Of a DNA stretch of 64,000 nucleotides, positions 17,475 to 28,067 are shown in pieces. A model generated the notes under the pieces. That model worked only from the letters and a program-made list of their open reading frames with translations, made no database searches and was not told the DNA's origin. A program made the translations under genes and the position numbers. This DNA comes from Bartonella tamiae Th239 (GTDB lineage: Bacteria > Pseudomonadota > Alphaproteobacteria > Rhizobiales > Rhizobiaceae), in the NCBI RefSeq assembly GCF_000278275.1, contig NZ_JH725147.1:1104849-1168848 (forward strand). The letters run 5' to 3'. Position 1 is the first letter of the stretch. Each line of letters opens with the position of its first letter.

Positions 17475-18875
17475 ATGTGGCGCCTTGTCAATATGATGCG
17501 CACGACTGCTTTAAGGCTTTCAGCTCTTTATATCCTATTATTTGGACTGGTTGCTTTAGGATTGGGTTTCTATATGACATCGCTATCAGTATCGATGCTT
17601 AATCAACAAACAGAGCAAGCTTTGAAGGAGGAGCTTGCCAGTGTTGAACATGCCTATCAGCGCGGTGGTATTGCTTTACTTGTGCGTACTATTGATCGGC
17701 GATCACGTCAGCCGGGGGCATTCCTTTATCTTGTCGCCGACCCGATAGGCCGCATACTTGCGGGTAATGTTGCCAGTATTGAACCGGGTTTATTGCATAA
17801 TAATGGTATGATACACGGCTCCTTCGTTTATACAAGGTTTGGCGAAAGTGGCGTACAAATAGACCATAAAGCTATTGCTGCTGTGATTGACCTTCCTAAT
17901 GCCATGAAGGTACTTGTTGGACGCGATTTGGGAGAGCCTGAACGTTTTTTAAGCATAATAAGAAAAGCGATGATAATTGCTTTTGCGGCGATGGCGGTTG
18001 GTGCAATGTTTATATGGTTTTTTATTGGCAGGCGCGCACTTAATCGTATTGACCAAGTGACCGCCGCATCTAAAAAAATAATGGAGGGAGATTTTTCTAG
18101 CCGATTGCCTATTTCTGGCGCAAGCGATGAATTTGACCGACTTTCCATAAATTTGAATGTCATGCTGGATCGCATTAATGAACTGAATATAGGTTTAAGA
18201 CAGGTCTCAGATAATGTGGCGCATGATCTTAAAACGCCTTTGACACGTTTACGCAATCGCGCAGAAAATGTTTTGTCAGGAAAAAACGATCCGCAAGAAT
18301 ATCGTTTAGCACTTGAAGCGGTGATTTTGGAATCAGATCAACTTATACGTACATTTAATGCTATTTTGCTTATTTCACGTATTGAAGCGAGCGCATCGAT
18401 TGAAGGATTGCAGCTAAAAAATGCCCGTCCTATCGTTGAGGATGCGGCTGAACTTTACGAACCCGTTGCAGAAGAAGCTGGTGTTGAGTTTACATTAGGT
18501 GAAACCTTTGATGCTGAATTGCTTATTAATCGTGAACTTCTTGCACAAGCGATTATTAATCTTTTAGATAATGCCATAAAATATGCAGGCAGCGGCCATC
18601 ATGATGCAAAAGTTTCTCTTTCTATGCGCGACCAAGATCATTTTATCTGTGTCATTGTGAGTGATAATGGACCAGGAATTGCTTTTGAAAATCGTGAACG
18701 CGTTACAGAACGTTTTGTTCGTTTGGAAGAAAGTCGTACATTGCCAGGTTTTGGTATAGGTTTAAGTATGGCAAAGGCAGTGATGAAACTGCATGGAGGT
18801 CAATTGATTTTAGATGATAATGCGCCTGGATTGCGTGCAATTCTTAAATTTCCAAAAACTTTTGAAACAGATTGA
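17475..18875 (+). CDS. Membrane sensor histidine kinase paired with the degP-linked regulator
   Basis: This 466-residue kinase has two membrane segments (about 13-35 and 165-187) around a periplasmic domain. A HAMP domain (about 188-240) precedes HisKA with His250 in DNVAHDLKTPLTRLRNRAEN. The HATPase domain has NLLDNAIKYA, DNGPGI and GFGIGLSMAK. The first glycine of the G2 box (GxGxGL) is retained. It starts two bases after the regulator gene, so the pair is co-transcribed. The periplasmic stimulus is unknown; the location beside degP suggests envelope stress. Confidence 0.9.
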   Translation: MWRLVNMMRTTALRLSALYILLFGLVALGLGFYMTSLSVSMLNQQTEQALKEELASVEHAYQRGGIALLVRTIDRRSRQPGAFLYLVADPIGRILAGNVASIEPGLLHNNGMIHGSFVYTRFGESGVQIDHKAIAAVIDLPNAMKVLVGRDLGEPERFLSIIRKAMIIAFAAMAVGAMFIWFFIGRRALNRIDQVTAASKKIMEGDFSSRLPISGASDEFDRLSINLNVMLDRINELNIGLRQVSDNVAHDLKTPLTRLRNRAENVLSGKNDPQEYRLALEAVILESDQLIRTFNAILLISRIEASASIEGLQLKNARPIVEDAAELYEPVAEEAGVEFTLGETFDAELLINRELLAQAIINLLDNAIKYAGSGHHDAKVSLSMRDQDHFICVIVSDNGPGIAFENRERVTERFVRLEESRTLPGFGIGLSMAKAVMKLHGGQLILDDNAPGLRAILKFPKTFETD

Positions 18876-19030
18876 AATGATGAAAACTACATCGCTTAAA
18901 TATAATAAATGACTTAAATTAATCGTAAACAAACAAAATAATGAATTAATCCTTTTACTTTCTTTGTTAAACTCTTCATTATTAAACGAATGAATGGTGC
19001 TTTTTGACTCATCTTTTCAAGTGAAACAGA

Positions 19031-21964
19031 ATGAAACGAGAAATTTTCTGGACAAAAGACTTAAAATCGCTTTTGCCTTTAAATGATAAGGGACAGCAGT
19101 GGATGGGCGCGCTTATTGAAAAAGCGCGCAATGACAGATTGAATAATTTAGCAGATGCCTTATCAGTAGAAACGGCAGCTTCTCGCTTAATTAAAAATAT
19201 TTTAACACTTTCACCTTTTCTACGTGATACATGGATAAAAAATCCGAACTATCTTTGTCCTTTGCTTGAGATGGATATTGAAACGCGTTTAATAACATTG
19301 TTAGATGATATTGCCCAAAGCCATCAGCTTAAAAATCTTACTGAATCAAAAATTATGTCGTATTTGCGGCTAAAAAAACGTGAAGCTCATAGCCTCATCG
19401 CTTTGGCAGATTTGGGTGGCATTTTTACACCGGCAATAACATGCTTATGGTTAAGTCGTTTGGCAGAAAAAAGTCTTAATGCGGCTTTGCAATTTTTGTT
19501 GCGTGAAGCCCATGATCGAGGAAAAATTTCTCTGAATGATTACGATAATCCAGAAAAACAATGCGGATTGATTGTTTTAGGAATGGGAAAATTGGGTGCA
19601 GAAGAACTCAATTATTCATCCGACATTGATTTAATCGTTTTTATTGATGAAACATCATCGCATATTGGCGATCCTTATGAAAGTGTTGATTTTTTTTCTA
19701 AAATGATGCGTCGTTTGGTTCGAATTATGCAAGAACGAACAGCCGATGGTTATGTTTTTCGCGTGGATATGCGGTTACGACCTGATCCAGGTGCGACACC
19801 GCTTGCAATTCCTGTAAATGCTGCACTTCATTATTATGAAGCAAGGGGGCAAAACTGGGAACGTGCTGCCATGATAAAGGCACGTCCTGTTGCAGGTGAC
19901 ATAGATGCAGGGCAACAATTTTTAAAAGATCTATCCCCATTTATTTGGAGAAAATACCTTGATTATGCAACCATAGCAGATGTTCATTCAATTAAGCGAC
20001 AAATTCATGCGCATAAAGGTTTAGGTGAAATTGCTGTTAAAGGTCATAATGTTAAACTAGGACGCGGTGGGATCCGTGAAATTGAATTTTTTGTACAAAC
20101 CCAACAACTCATTGCTGGAGGACGATTTCCGCAATTACAAGGCCGTAAAACAGAAGACATGTTAAACGAACTTGTTACGCTTGATTGGTTAAAAAAAACA
20201 GACCGTGATATTTTAATTGAAAAATATTGGTTTTTGCGGAATGTTGAACATCGTATCCAGATGCTTGCAGATGAACCCAGCCATATTTTACCTGAAGAAG
20301 ATGAACACCTTTTAAGTATTGTTCGTTTGATGGGATATTCAAACGAGGAAAGTTTTAAAAAAGACTTTTTGGATGCTTTAAGAAACATTGAAACACATTA
20401 TGCTGCTTTGTTTGAAACTGAAAACGAATTGGGTATTGATGATGGAAACCTTGTTTTTACTGGAGATGGGGATGATCCAGAAAGCTTAAAAACATTAGCG
20501 CGCCTTGGTTTTGATCGGCCTCATGATATTAGCCGGATTGTACGCACATGGCATTTTGGTCGTTATCGTGTGACACAATCATCAAAAGCGCGTGCAAAAT
20601 TAACAGAGCTTATTCCCTTAATTTTAAAGACTTTTGGCGCATCAAAGCGTGCAGATGAAGCTTTCATGCGTTTTGATCGTTTTTTGCAGGGTCTGCCCAG
20701 TGGGGTGCAGCTTTTTAGTCTCTTACAATCCAATCCCTATTTGTTAAATTTATGTGTCACAATTATGAGTGCGGCGCCACGCTTGGCTGAAAGTATTACG
20801 CGCAGACCACATATTTTTGATGCATTATTAGATCCAACAATTTTAACAGATATTCCAGTAAATGATTATTTGCAAAATCGGCTCGAAAATTTCTTGGTTC
20901 CTGCTACACGTTATGAAGATATTTTAGATCAACTTCGTATTTTTGCTGATGAACAACGCTTTTATATTGGGGCGAGATTGTTAACAGGTGTCATTGATGG
21001 TGTGAGTGCAGGGCGTGCTTTTAGCGATCTTGCTGATCTTATGATTATCAATACACTCAAAGCGGTAGAAGAAGAATTTATACATAACCATGGTATCATA
21101 AAAGATGGGCGCATTGTTATATTTGGAATGGGCAAGCTTGGCTCTCATGAAATGACAGCAAGTTCTGATGTTGATCTTATATTACTTTATGATTTTGATA
21201 AAGCATGTGAAATGTCAAATGGCAATAAACCTCTTTATATTACACAATATTACACTCGTTTAACTCAAAGACTTATTGCAGCACTTTCAGCACCTACAGC
21301 TGAAGGTATTCTTTACCAAGTGGATTTAAGGCTGCGCCCTTCAGGTAATAAAGGACCAGTCGCCGTTTCTTTCGATGCTTTTAGCAAATATCAACGTCAT
21401 GACGCTTGGGTCTGGGAGCATCTTGCTTTAACGCGTGGACGAGTGATTGCGGGGGATCTATCACTGAAAGGAGAATTAGAAAAAGATATTTTAGCAATTC
21501 TTGGTCAAAGGCACAATAAAGATGAAATTGCTGAGGAAGTGATAAAAATGCGTGCGTTAATTGAACGTGAAAAGCCACCATTGAACCAATGGGATCTTAA
21601 ACTCATTCCTGGTGGTTTAATTGATCTAGAATTTATTGCTCAATATTTCATTCTTACAAAAGAAATATCTTTCACTATAGGGCAGTCGACTTTCGAGTCA
21701 TTGAAAAATTTTTCTTCGATTGATGAAAAGGAAAGATCGATAAGTGAATTATCTCAAATTTATCGTTTTTTTACAGATCTCACGCAATTGCTGAGATTGT
21801 GTTTAAATGAAATAACCGAAACCCAATCAATGCCTTCTGGTTTGTTAGACTTACTTCAAAAAAAAGCTGGAGAACCGGATTTGGCGCGTGTAGAAAGTTT
21901 GATTCAGGAAAAAGCAGCGACTGTCCGTTCTGTTTTTCAACAAATTTTAGTGAAAACCACGTGA
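19031..21964 (+). CDS. glnE: Bifunctional glutamine synthetase adenylyltransferase/adenylyl-removing enzyme
   Basis: This 977-residue protein has two nucleotidyltransferase domains. The N-terminal adenylyl-removing domain carries GMGKLGAEELNYSSDIDLIV (about 185-204). The C-terminal adenylyltransferase domain carries GMGKLGSHEMTASSDVDLIL (about 702-721). A regulatory linker lies between them. GlnE adds or removes AMP on glutamine synthetase in response to PII and so tunes nitrogen assimilation. Both G-G-D-x-D active sites are intact and the length matches the family. The order degP, regulator, kinase, glnE, pleC-like kinase matches that in Sinorhizobium. Confidence 0.96.
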   Translation: MKREIFWTKDLKSLLPLNDKGQQWMGALIEKARNDRLNNLADALSVETAASRLIKNILTLSPFLRDTWIKNPNYLCPLLEMDIETRLITLLDDIAQSHQLKNLTESKIMSYLRLKKREAHSLIALADLGGIFTPAITCLWLSRLAEKSLNAALQFLLREAHDRGKISLNDYDNPEKQCGLIVLGMGKLGAEELNYSSDIDLIVFIDETSSHIGDPYESVDFFSKMMRRLVRIMQERTADGYVFRVDMRLRPDPGATPLAIPVNAALHYYEARGQNWERAAMIKARPVAGDIDAGQQFLKDLSPFIWRKYLDYATIADVHSIKRQIHAHKGLGEIAVKGHNVKLGRGGIREIEFFVQTQQLIAGGRFPQLQGRKTEDMLNELVTLDWLKKTDRDILIEKYWFLRNVEHRIQMLADEPSHILPEEDEHLLSIVRLMGYSNEESFKKDFLDALRNIETHYAALFETENELGIDDGNLVFTGDGDDPESLKTLARLGFDRPHDISRIVRTWHFGRYRVTQSSKARAKLTELIPLILKTFGASKRADEAFMRFDRFLQGLPSGVQLFSLLQSNPYLLNLCVTIMSAAPRLAESITRRPHIFDALLDPTILTDIPVNDYLQNRLENFLVPATRYEDILDQLRIFADEQRFYIGARLLTGVIDGVSAGRAFSDLADLMIINTLKAVEEEFIHNHGIIKDGRIVIFGMGKLGSHEMTASSDVDLILLYDFDKACEMSNGNKPLYITQYYTRLTQRLIAALSAPTAEGILYQVDLRLRPSGNKGPVAVSFDAFSKYQRHDAWVWEHLALTRGRVIAGDLSLKGELEKDILAILGQRHNKDEIAEEVIKMRALIEREKPPLNQWDLKLIPGGLIDLEFIAQYFILTKEISFTIGQSTFESLKNFSSIDEKERSISELSQIYRFFTDLTQLLRLCLNEITETQSMPSGLLDLLQKKAGEPDLARVESLIQEKAATVRSVFQQILVKTT

Positions 21965-22105
21965 AGTTTATAGAATAAGGAAGCGATCGTTTATAATAGA
22001 ATTTACACATTATTTTGATGTGTTGATAATCTATAATCTTTTGATGATTGATATGAAATAAAACTAAAAGCGTCAAGTATATTATCCATGATAAAGAACT
22101 GAATT

Positions 22106-22618
22106 TTGATTGTATTTTCTTATCAAATAACCTCACTTGGCACGATCTTAGTTGCAAGGTCTTCTAAAGGTCTTTGTTATGTTGACTTTATTGATGATCA
22201 ACAATCGTCATTATTTTTTAAAAAATATAATACCAGAATATGTTTATGCCCTAATGATTTAGAACTCAATCATGATATTGAAAAAATTGTTTCAAGTATT
22301 GAAGCGCCACAAAAAAATCCTCACAAGTTTCAACTCGAGATGGACGGAACTGATTTTCAAATGAAAGTTTGGCATGTTTTATCTAAGTTAAAAACCGGTG
22401 AGACAATAAGTTATCAAAAACTTGCGGAAAAAATTGGCAACTCAAAAGCATCGCGTGCTGTGGCAAATGCTTGCGCTGCAAATCATTTAGCAGTCGTGGT
22501 GCCTTGTCATAGAGTGTTGCATAACAATGGCGATATTTCTGGATATCGATGGGGAAATGTGCGTAAAAAAATATTATTAGATCGTGAACAAAAACCTGAA
22601 AGTGAACGCGTTTTTTAA
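22106..22618 (+). CDS. ogt: Methylated-DNA-[protein]-cysteine S-methyltransferase
   Basis: This 170-residue suicide DNA-repair protein has the acceptor Cys134 in VVPCHRVL, the DNA-binding helix with SKASRAVANACAANH, and the closing segment GDISGYRWGNVRKKILLDRE. It transfers alkyl groups from O6-alkylguanine to itself. The closing segment resembles that of Ada C-terminal domains, but no N-terminal Ada domain is present: only 140 bases lie upstream. The start is TTG at 22106; an in-frame stop just upstream excludes a longer protein, and a later ATG would remove part of the fold. Its 3-prime end overlaps that of the convergent kinase gene by four bases. Ogt or Ada-derived naming is uncertain. 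Confidence 0.85.
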   Translation: MIVFSYQITSLGTILVARSSKGLCYVDFIDDQQSSLFFKKYNTRICLCPNDLELNHDIEKIVSSIEAPQKNPHKFQLEMDGTDFQMKVWHVLSKLKTGETISYQKLAEKIGNSKASRAVANACAANHLAVVVPCHRVLHNNGDISGYRWGNVRKKILLDREQKPESERVF

Positions 22619-24933
22619 ATTTGTTTGATTGGTAATTTAACGGTGAGAGTCGTACCTTTGCCTTCAACAGACGCAATATGAAATGTCCCATTATGCAACT
22701 CAACAAAAGAACGCGAAATAGCCAATCCTAAACCTGAGCCTTCATGCGTTTTGGTGAATTGATTTTCAACCTGTTCAAATGGATGACCAAGTTTTTCGAT
22801 TTCAGATTGTGGAATACCTACTCCATTATCTTTTATGATGCAAAGAAGATGATTGTCTTCTTGATAACTGATCACATCGACTTTTCCACCTGATGGTGTA
22901 AATTTAATCGCATTGGATAAGAGATTTAAAATAACCTGAAGTATGGCACGTTGATCAATTTCGCCATGAAGATTGGAAGCTATTTCACTATGAATGGAAA
23001 TCGATTTTTCACGTGCTTGAGGTGCCAAAGTGCGAAGAGCTTCTGAGATAATAGGAGCAAGATCTGTTTTTTTACGATCAAGCATAAACCGTCCAGCCTC
23101 AATCTTCGACATATCCAGTATATCATTGATAAGATTTAGTAAATGTTTACCAGAATTATGAATATCGTTCATATATTCATGATATCGCTCTGAACCGAGA
23201 GGTCCGAAAGTGGACTGAACCATTATTTCTGAAAAACCAATAATAGCATTGAGTGGTGTGCGTAATTCATGAGACATGTTGGCAAGAAATTCGGATTTTG
23301 CCTTATTGGCACTTTCTGCACGTTCTTTTTCACGCTGTAGATTTTCATTGAGTTTTGCAATTTCATTTGCGCGTTTTTGCGTGTCTAGTCGAGAATGTTT
23401 TAATTCTTGAATCATCTTGGTAAAACGTTTACCGCTATCCATAAGTCGTTGTTCTTGCTCTTTTAATTCAGAAATATCTGTACCAACTGAAATAAAACCA
23501 CCATCTTTTGTTCGCCTTTCATTAATTTTCAACCAACTACCATCGGCCATTTGGCTGATTGCTGTATGATTTCCTGAATCATCAGTTTCAATAATATTTT
23601 GTTGAAGTGGAAAACGTGAAATTGCTTCAATGGTTTTTCGTTGTACACCTTGCTGTAAATAGTGATCAGGTATAGCTGCATATTCACGAAATTTACTGTT
23701 TGACATGACAAGGCGTTCTTCTGAATCCCAAAGAACAAAGGATTCAGAAATATTTTCTATGGCATCACGAATACGAAGTTCTGCTTGTGCTGTTTCTTCT
23801 GCAAACTGTTGTTGTTCGCTTATGTCAAAAGAAATTCCCACCAAATGCGGTTCTTCACCATCGTCAATCTCAGCTCGAATGCGCATCCAAACATTATATC
23901 CATTCGCATGACGCATGGGGACATTAATATCAATATGATCGTTTTCACCTTCTAACAAGCCGCGAGCAAGATCATATAGATCAGCATCATTCGGATTGAT
24001 AATTTCTGTGATTTGAGAAATCGATAAAAGCGCATCTTGTGGTTTAAATCCAAGCATTTCATACATGGATCGTGACCAATAAACCCGACCGCTTGCCATA
24101 TTCCAATCCCAAAGGCCACAGCGTCCGCGCATCATCGCCATATCAATACGATTTTGTATTTTTTCTGATATTTTATCAGTATCTCTTGCTCGTGCAGCTT
24201 GGCTATAATAAGCAAAGAGTATAGCCAACATCACACCTACTGTACCAGCAAACAAAGTAATATTAAGAGAAACTGTTTTGCGCCATTCAAGATACATTTG
24301 TTCATTTGTTTCAACGACAAATATACCATATTTGTTTTGACCAGCATTATCCAATGAGGCAAGTGCAGTTTCACCATATAATTGAACGCGCATAACACCA
24401 GCATTGCGTCCCATAACCATTAAGGTTTGAATGTCTTTTACCGCTTCACTAAGATCTCGACCAAGCAATGGTTCCATTCCTGATGCGGCAACAACAATGC
24501 CATGCTCATCAATAATAGCAATGCGAGCCGCATTATCAATGAGGCTACGTGTACGAAAATCGATAAGAATATTTTGCAATACATTTGCATCAATAACGCT
24601 ATTTTTGTTTTGTTGATGTTGTGAATAGTAAATACGATCAACCGAACTTCCAATATGACCTGTCGCGAGTGATAAAGCCGATCTTGTGGATGCATCAATA
24701 TTTTGGCGCCATTCATAAAGCGCCACCATTCGTGTTGCGGCTAAAACGACCAAAAAGATAAGAATGAGAATGGGGATAGAACGCCGCAACCATGGCTCAA
24801 CAACTAATAGCCTACGATAGGTCGGGTCTGAAAGAAGATCGACATGCGCGGAACGGCCTTTTCGCTTTTTGGCGAAAGGCTTTGAATCAACAAACGCCCC
24901 TGTGGGCGCGTCAACCGCGTCCAAATGTGCCAT
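22615..24933 (-). CDS. PAS-domain sensor histidine kinase, PleC-like
   Basis: This 772-residue kinase has two membrane helices (about 52-72 and 225-245) around a periplasmic domain. Two PAS domains follow (about 265-375 and 385-492), then a coiled coil (about 500-545). HisKA has His555 in ANMSHELRTPLNAIIGFSEIM, and the HATPase domain has NLLSNAIKFT, DNGVGI and GSGLGLAI. The HisKA sequence and the position beside glnE and pepN match the PleC cell-cycle kinase of Sinorhizobium, which acts on DivK. No DivK-like gene is near. PleC is therefore the best guess, based on domain order and synteny. A TTAA-N7-TTAA site lies about 110 bases upstream. Confidence 0.82.
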   Translation of the reverse strand: MAHLDAVDAPTGAFVDSKPFAKKRKGRSAHVDLLSDPTYRRLLVVEPWLRRSIPILILIFLVVLAATRMVALYEWRQNIDASTRSALSLATGHIGSSVDRIYYSQHQQNKNSVIDANVLQNILIDFRTRSLIDNAARIAIIDEHGIVVAASGMEPLLGRDLSEAVKDIQTLMVMGRNAGVMRVQLYGETALASLDNAGQNKYGIFVVETNEQMYLEWRKTVSLNITLFAGTVGVMLAILFAYYSQAARARDTDKISEKIQNRIDMAMMRGRCGLWDWNMASGRVYWSRSMYEMLGFKPQDALLSISQITEIINPNDADLYDLARGLLEGENDHIDINVPMRHANGYNVWMRIRAEIDDGEEPHLVGISFDISEQQQFAEETAQAELRIRDAIENISESFVLWDSEERLVMSNSKFREYAAIPDHYLQQGVQRKTIEAISRFPLQQNIIETDDSGNHTAISQMADGSWLKINERRTKDGGFISVGTDISELKEQEQRLMDSGKRFTKMIQELKHSRLDTQKRANEIAKLNENLQREKERAESANKAKSEFLANMSHELRTPLNAIIGFSEIMVQSTFGPLGSERYHEYMNDIHNSGKHLLNLINDILDMSKIEAGRFMLDRKKTDLAPIISEALRTLAPQAREKSISIHSEIASNLHGEIDQRAILQVILNLLSNAIKFTPSGGKVDVISYQEDNHLLCIIKDNGVGIPQSEIEKLGHPFEQVENQFTKTHEGSGLGLAISRSFVELHNGTFHIASVEGKGTTLTVKLPIKQI

Positions 24934-25041
24934 TTCTGGCTCCCTCTAAATTTGATGCAAAAATCAGATAACTGATTCGGTACGCAAAACACCCGAACAA
25001 GGGCAATGAATCAAAACTGATTCGTTCTGTCCAGCTTTTTT

Positions 25042-25056
25042 TTAACAAAAACTTAA
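25042..25056. promoter_or_regulatory. Candidate CtrA box upstream of the PleC-like kinase gene
   Basis: TTAA (25042-25045), seven bases, TTAA (25053-25056) is an exact match to the CtrA consensus. It lies in the gap before the kinase gene. In a genome this rich in A and T, several such matches are expected by chance in 64 kb, so the evidence is weak by itself. Confidence 0.28.
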
Positions 25057-25181
25057 TTTTCATTCCAATAGTGTAAAATAAAACACTTAATAGGCATTTA
25101 ATGCGCAAGAATTCGTCAATTATTTTTATAAATCATTCTCATAGGTTCATATTTTTTTAAGGTAATTTTCGCGCGATTTAA

Positions 25182-27809
25182 TCAGGCTAAAATGCGCGTA
25201 ATGATATCTTTGACATCTGTCGAAAGTTGTGGCTGTCGTGCGATATGCTCAAGTGCTTGTTTAAATTTTTCTCTTCGTGTTGGTTCAAGTTGACGCCATG
25301 AGCGCGCGATTGTTAAAAGACGTGAAGCAATTTGAGAATTTTTAGGATCAATTTTTAAGATCATTTCAACTAAAAAATCATATCCTTTACCATCAATGCG
25401 GTTAAATCCTGTTGGATTAGCACCACAAAAAGTACCGATAAGAGCACGTATGCGATTAGGATTATCAAGTGAAAAGGCACGATGCTTCATAAGCTGACGA
25501 ACATGATCTAACGTTTTATAGCCAGCTATTGTCGCTTGAACACTAAACCACTTATCCATAACGAGTGCATCATTATGGTAGCGCTCTTCAAATTCATGAA
25601 GCGCTTTTTGGCTTTGCTCATTGTTAAAAAAACGATGAAGGAGAACTGTAAACGCTCCCATTCGGTCAGTCATATTATCAGCGGTCCTAAATTGTCTAAA
25701 AGCATAATCTGGTGTGTTATCTGCTATAGATATATAATCAAGAACGACGTTTTTAAGGGCTCTTTTTCCTGCTTGATACGCATTCGGTGTAAATGGATTG
25801 GTATCTTGTAAACTTTCATAGAGAGAAATAAAGTGCGGTTTTAACTGTTGTGCCAGAGAGTTTATAAATCTTTGCCTGACTTGATAAATACGATCTGGAT
25901 CAATATTAAAACCAAGAAGACGAGCAATTTCTCCTTCTGTTGGTAATTGTAAGCAAAGAGCAATAAAATCCGATTCTAATTGATCATCGACAATAAGAGA
26001 TTGTATAAGATGAACAAGTTTTTCCGGCATTTGAATGCTGTTGATGTCTTGGCGTTGACTATAATCACATAAACTGCGCGTTAATAACGTGTTAATGGAT
26101 TGCCAACGATTAACGAGATCTTTGTCAAATTGTGCAAGAAAAATAAGTGCGTCTTCATCGAGGGTGCTTTGTATATTTATTGGTGCAGAAAAATTGCGCA
26201 ATAAAGATAAAACAGGTTTTTCTTTTAAATGCGTGAAACGAAAAGTTTGCTTTTCTTGAGAAAGAATAATCGTGTTGTTTTGGATTTGGTTATCACTGCG
26301 ATACTCCAATTCTTTGCCGTCTTTGCCTAAAAGTCCGAAGCTGATTGGAATAGCCATGGGCTTTTTTTCTTTTTGTCCGGGCGTTTGGGCAAGCGACTGT
26401 GTGCATTCAAGTGTTAAAGTGTCATTTTCAAAATGCGTATTAACTGTGACGAAAGGCGTTCCTGCCTGTTCATACCAGAGCATAAATTGTGTGAAATCGC
26501 GCAAAGAAACATCTGAAAAACATGTAATAAAATCCTCGATCGTACAGGCTTGTCCATCATGACGTTCAAAATAAAGATCCATGCCTTTGCGAAAAAGTGT
26601 TTCACCTAAAATTGTATGCACCATGCGCACAATTTCTGCGCCTTTTTCATAAATCGTTGTTGTGTAAAAATTATTGATTTCACTATATTGGCGTGGTCTT
26701 ACGGCATGCGCTAAAGGGCCTGCATCTTCAGGAAATTGTGCAGCTTTTAACATTCGAACATCGCTTATGCGATGGACAGCGCGGGAACGTTGATCAGAAG
26801 AAAACTCCTGATCGCGATACACTGTCAAACCTTCTTTCAGACAAAGCTGAAACCAGTCGCGACATGTGATACGGTCACCCGTCCAATTATGAAAATATTC
26901 ATGAGCAATCACACGCTCAATAGCAGCATAATCTGAATCCGTTGCCGTTTCCTGATCGGCTAAAATATATTTATCATTAAAAATATTAAGGCCCTTATTC
27001 TCCATTGCACCCATATTAAAATCTGAAACTGCAACGATGTTGAAAATATCCAAATCATATTCTCGTCCAAATCGTTCTTCATCCCAGCGCATAGAGCGCT
27101 TCAATGCGTGCATTGCAAAGTTTGCACGATCTTTTTTTCCCTTTTCGACATATATGCCTAGTTTTACATTACGACCAGAAGCTGTTTCAAAGTTATCAGA
27201 CAAACAGTCAAGGTTACCACCAACCAGTGCGAATAAATAGGAAGGCTTTGGAAAGGGGTCGTGCCAAATGGCATAATGGCGTTCCCCGTCAATTTTGCCT
27301 TCTTCAATTAGATTTCCGTTGGAAAGAAGAATAGGTGTCGATTTTCTATCAGCTTCAATTCTTACTGTGTAGACAGATAAAACATCAGGCCGATCATAAA
27401 AATATGTAATGCGCCGGAAGCCTTCAGCTTCACATTGTGTGCAATAAACCCCTTTGGATAAATAAAGTCCCATCAATTGTCGATTTTTTTCTGGGTCTAA
27501 GTCTGTTGTTATTTCAACTATAAAATCGCCTTTAGGTGGATGTAAAATTTCTAATGTATTTTCTGTTGCATGATAGGCGTCTTTTGAAAGTATTTCCCCA
27601 TTTATTGATAGGTTTAAAAGTTTTAAACCATCACCTGAAAGCACAAGGGGTTGAGGCTTTATCATTTCTTGACGAGGTGTTATTGAAAGTTTGGCATGCA
27701 CTCGTGTTTTTGTAGGGTGAAGTGAAAAATCTAAATCAGTCTTTGGGATTGCATATTCTGTTGGACGATAGTCTTCAAGGCGAAAAACAGGATGGGATAG
27801 TGCACTCAT
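25182..27809 (-). CDS. pepN: Aminopeptidase N (M1 zinc metallopeptidase)
   Basis: This 875-residue enzyme has the exopeptidase motif GAMENKGLNIFN and the zinc site VIAHEYFHNWTGDRITCRDW with the third ligand Glu in LKEGLTVYRD, all in the middle of the catalytic domain. The C-terminal ARM-like helical domain is of the proteobacterial PepN type. It removes N-terminal residues from cytoplasmic peptides. I chose the ATG at 27809, because the conserved FRLEDYRPTEYAIPKTDLDF region starts just after it; a TTG at 27842 would add 11 residues. There is no signal peptide. Confidence 0.94.
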   Translation of the reverse strand: MSALSHPVFRLEDYRPTEYAIPKTDLDFSLHPTKTRVHAKLSITPRQEMIKPQPLVLSGDGLKLLNLSINGEILSKDAYHATENTLEILHPPKGDFIVEITTDLDPEKNRQLMGLYLSKGVYCTQCEAEGFRRITYFYDRPDVLSVYTVRIEADRKSTPILLSNGNLIEEGKIDGERHYAIWHDPFPKPSYLFALVGGNLDCLSDNFETASGRNVKLGIYVEKGKKDRANFAMHALKRSMRWDEERFGREYDLDIFNIVAVSDFNMGAMENKGLNIFNDKYILADQETATDSDYAAIERVIAHEYFHNWTGDRITCRDWFQLCLKEGLTVYRDQEFSSDQRSRAVHRISDVRMLKAAQFPEDAGPLAHAVRPRQYSEINNFYTTTIYEKGAEIVRMVHTILGETLFRKGMDLYFERHDGQACTIEDFITCFSDVSLRDFTQFMLWYEQAGTPFVTVNTHFENDTLTLECTQSLAQTPGQKEKKPMAIPISFGLLGKDGKELEYRSDNQIQNNTIILSQEKQTFRFTHLKEKPVLSLLRNFSAPINIQSTLDEDALIFLAQFDKDLVNRWQSINTLLTRSLCDYSQRQDINSIQMPEKLVHLIQSLIVDDQLESDFIALCLQLPTEGEIARLLGFNIDPDRIYQVRQRFINSLAQQLKPHFISLYESLQDTNPFTPNAYQAGKRALKNVVLDYISIADNTPDYAFRQFRTADNMTDRMGAFTVLLHRFFNNEQSQKALHEFEERYHNDALVMDKWFSVQATIAGYKTLDHVRQLMKHRAFSLDNPNRIRALIGTFCGANPTGFNRIDGKGYDFLVEMILKIDPKNSQIASRLLTIARSWRQLEPTRREKFKQALEHIARQPQLSTDVKDIITRILA

Positions 27810-28067
27810 TTTATTTGCTTTCTTATTATAGGTTGTTCCCAATCATTGCACTACAAGTCTATAAAAACAAGGCTTCCATAATCAATGTTTTGCATTGCAA
27901 AATTATAACGATTATGACTAAACACTTTGTCGTTATGCGTTGTGTGATCCTACAATTCAAATAGGGAGAAAATCATATAAGATTTGCTAGTTAATTTATA
28001 TAATTTAAGCACAAATAAAGATCCATTCAAAATATTTACGGGGAAGTTTTTGTTCAAAAAAGAGAAA

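Noticed and set aside
22106..22618. Truncated Ada protein that has lost its N-terminal domain by decay
   Set aside because: The 140 bases upstream hold no remnant of the N-terminal Ada domain, so a stand-alone methyltransferase is the simpler reading.
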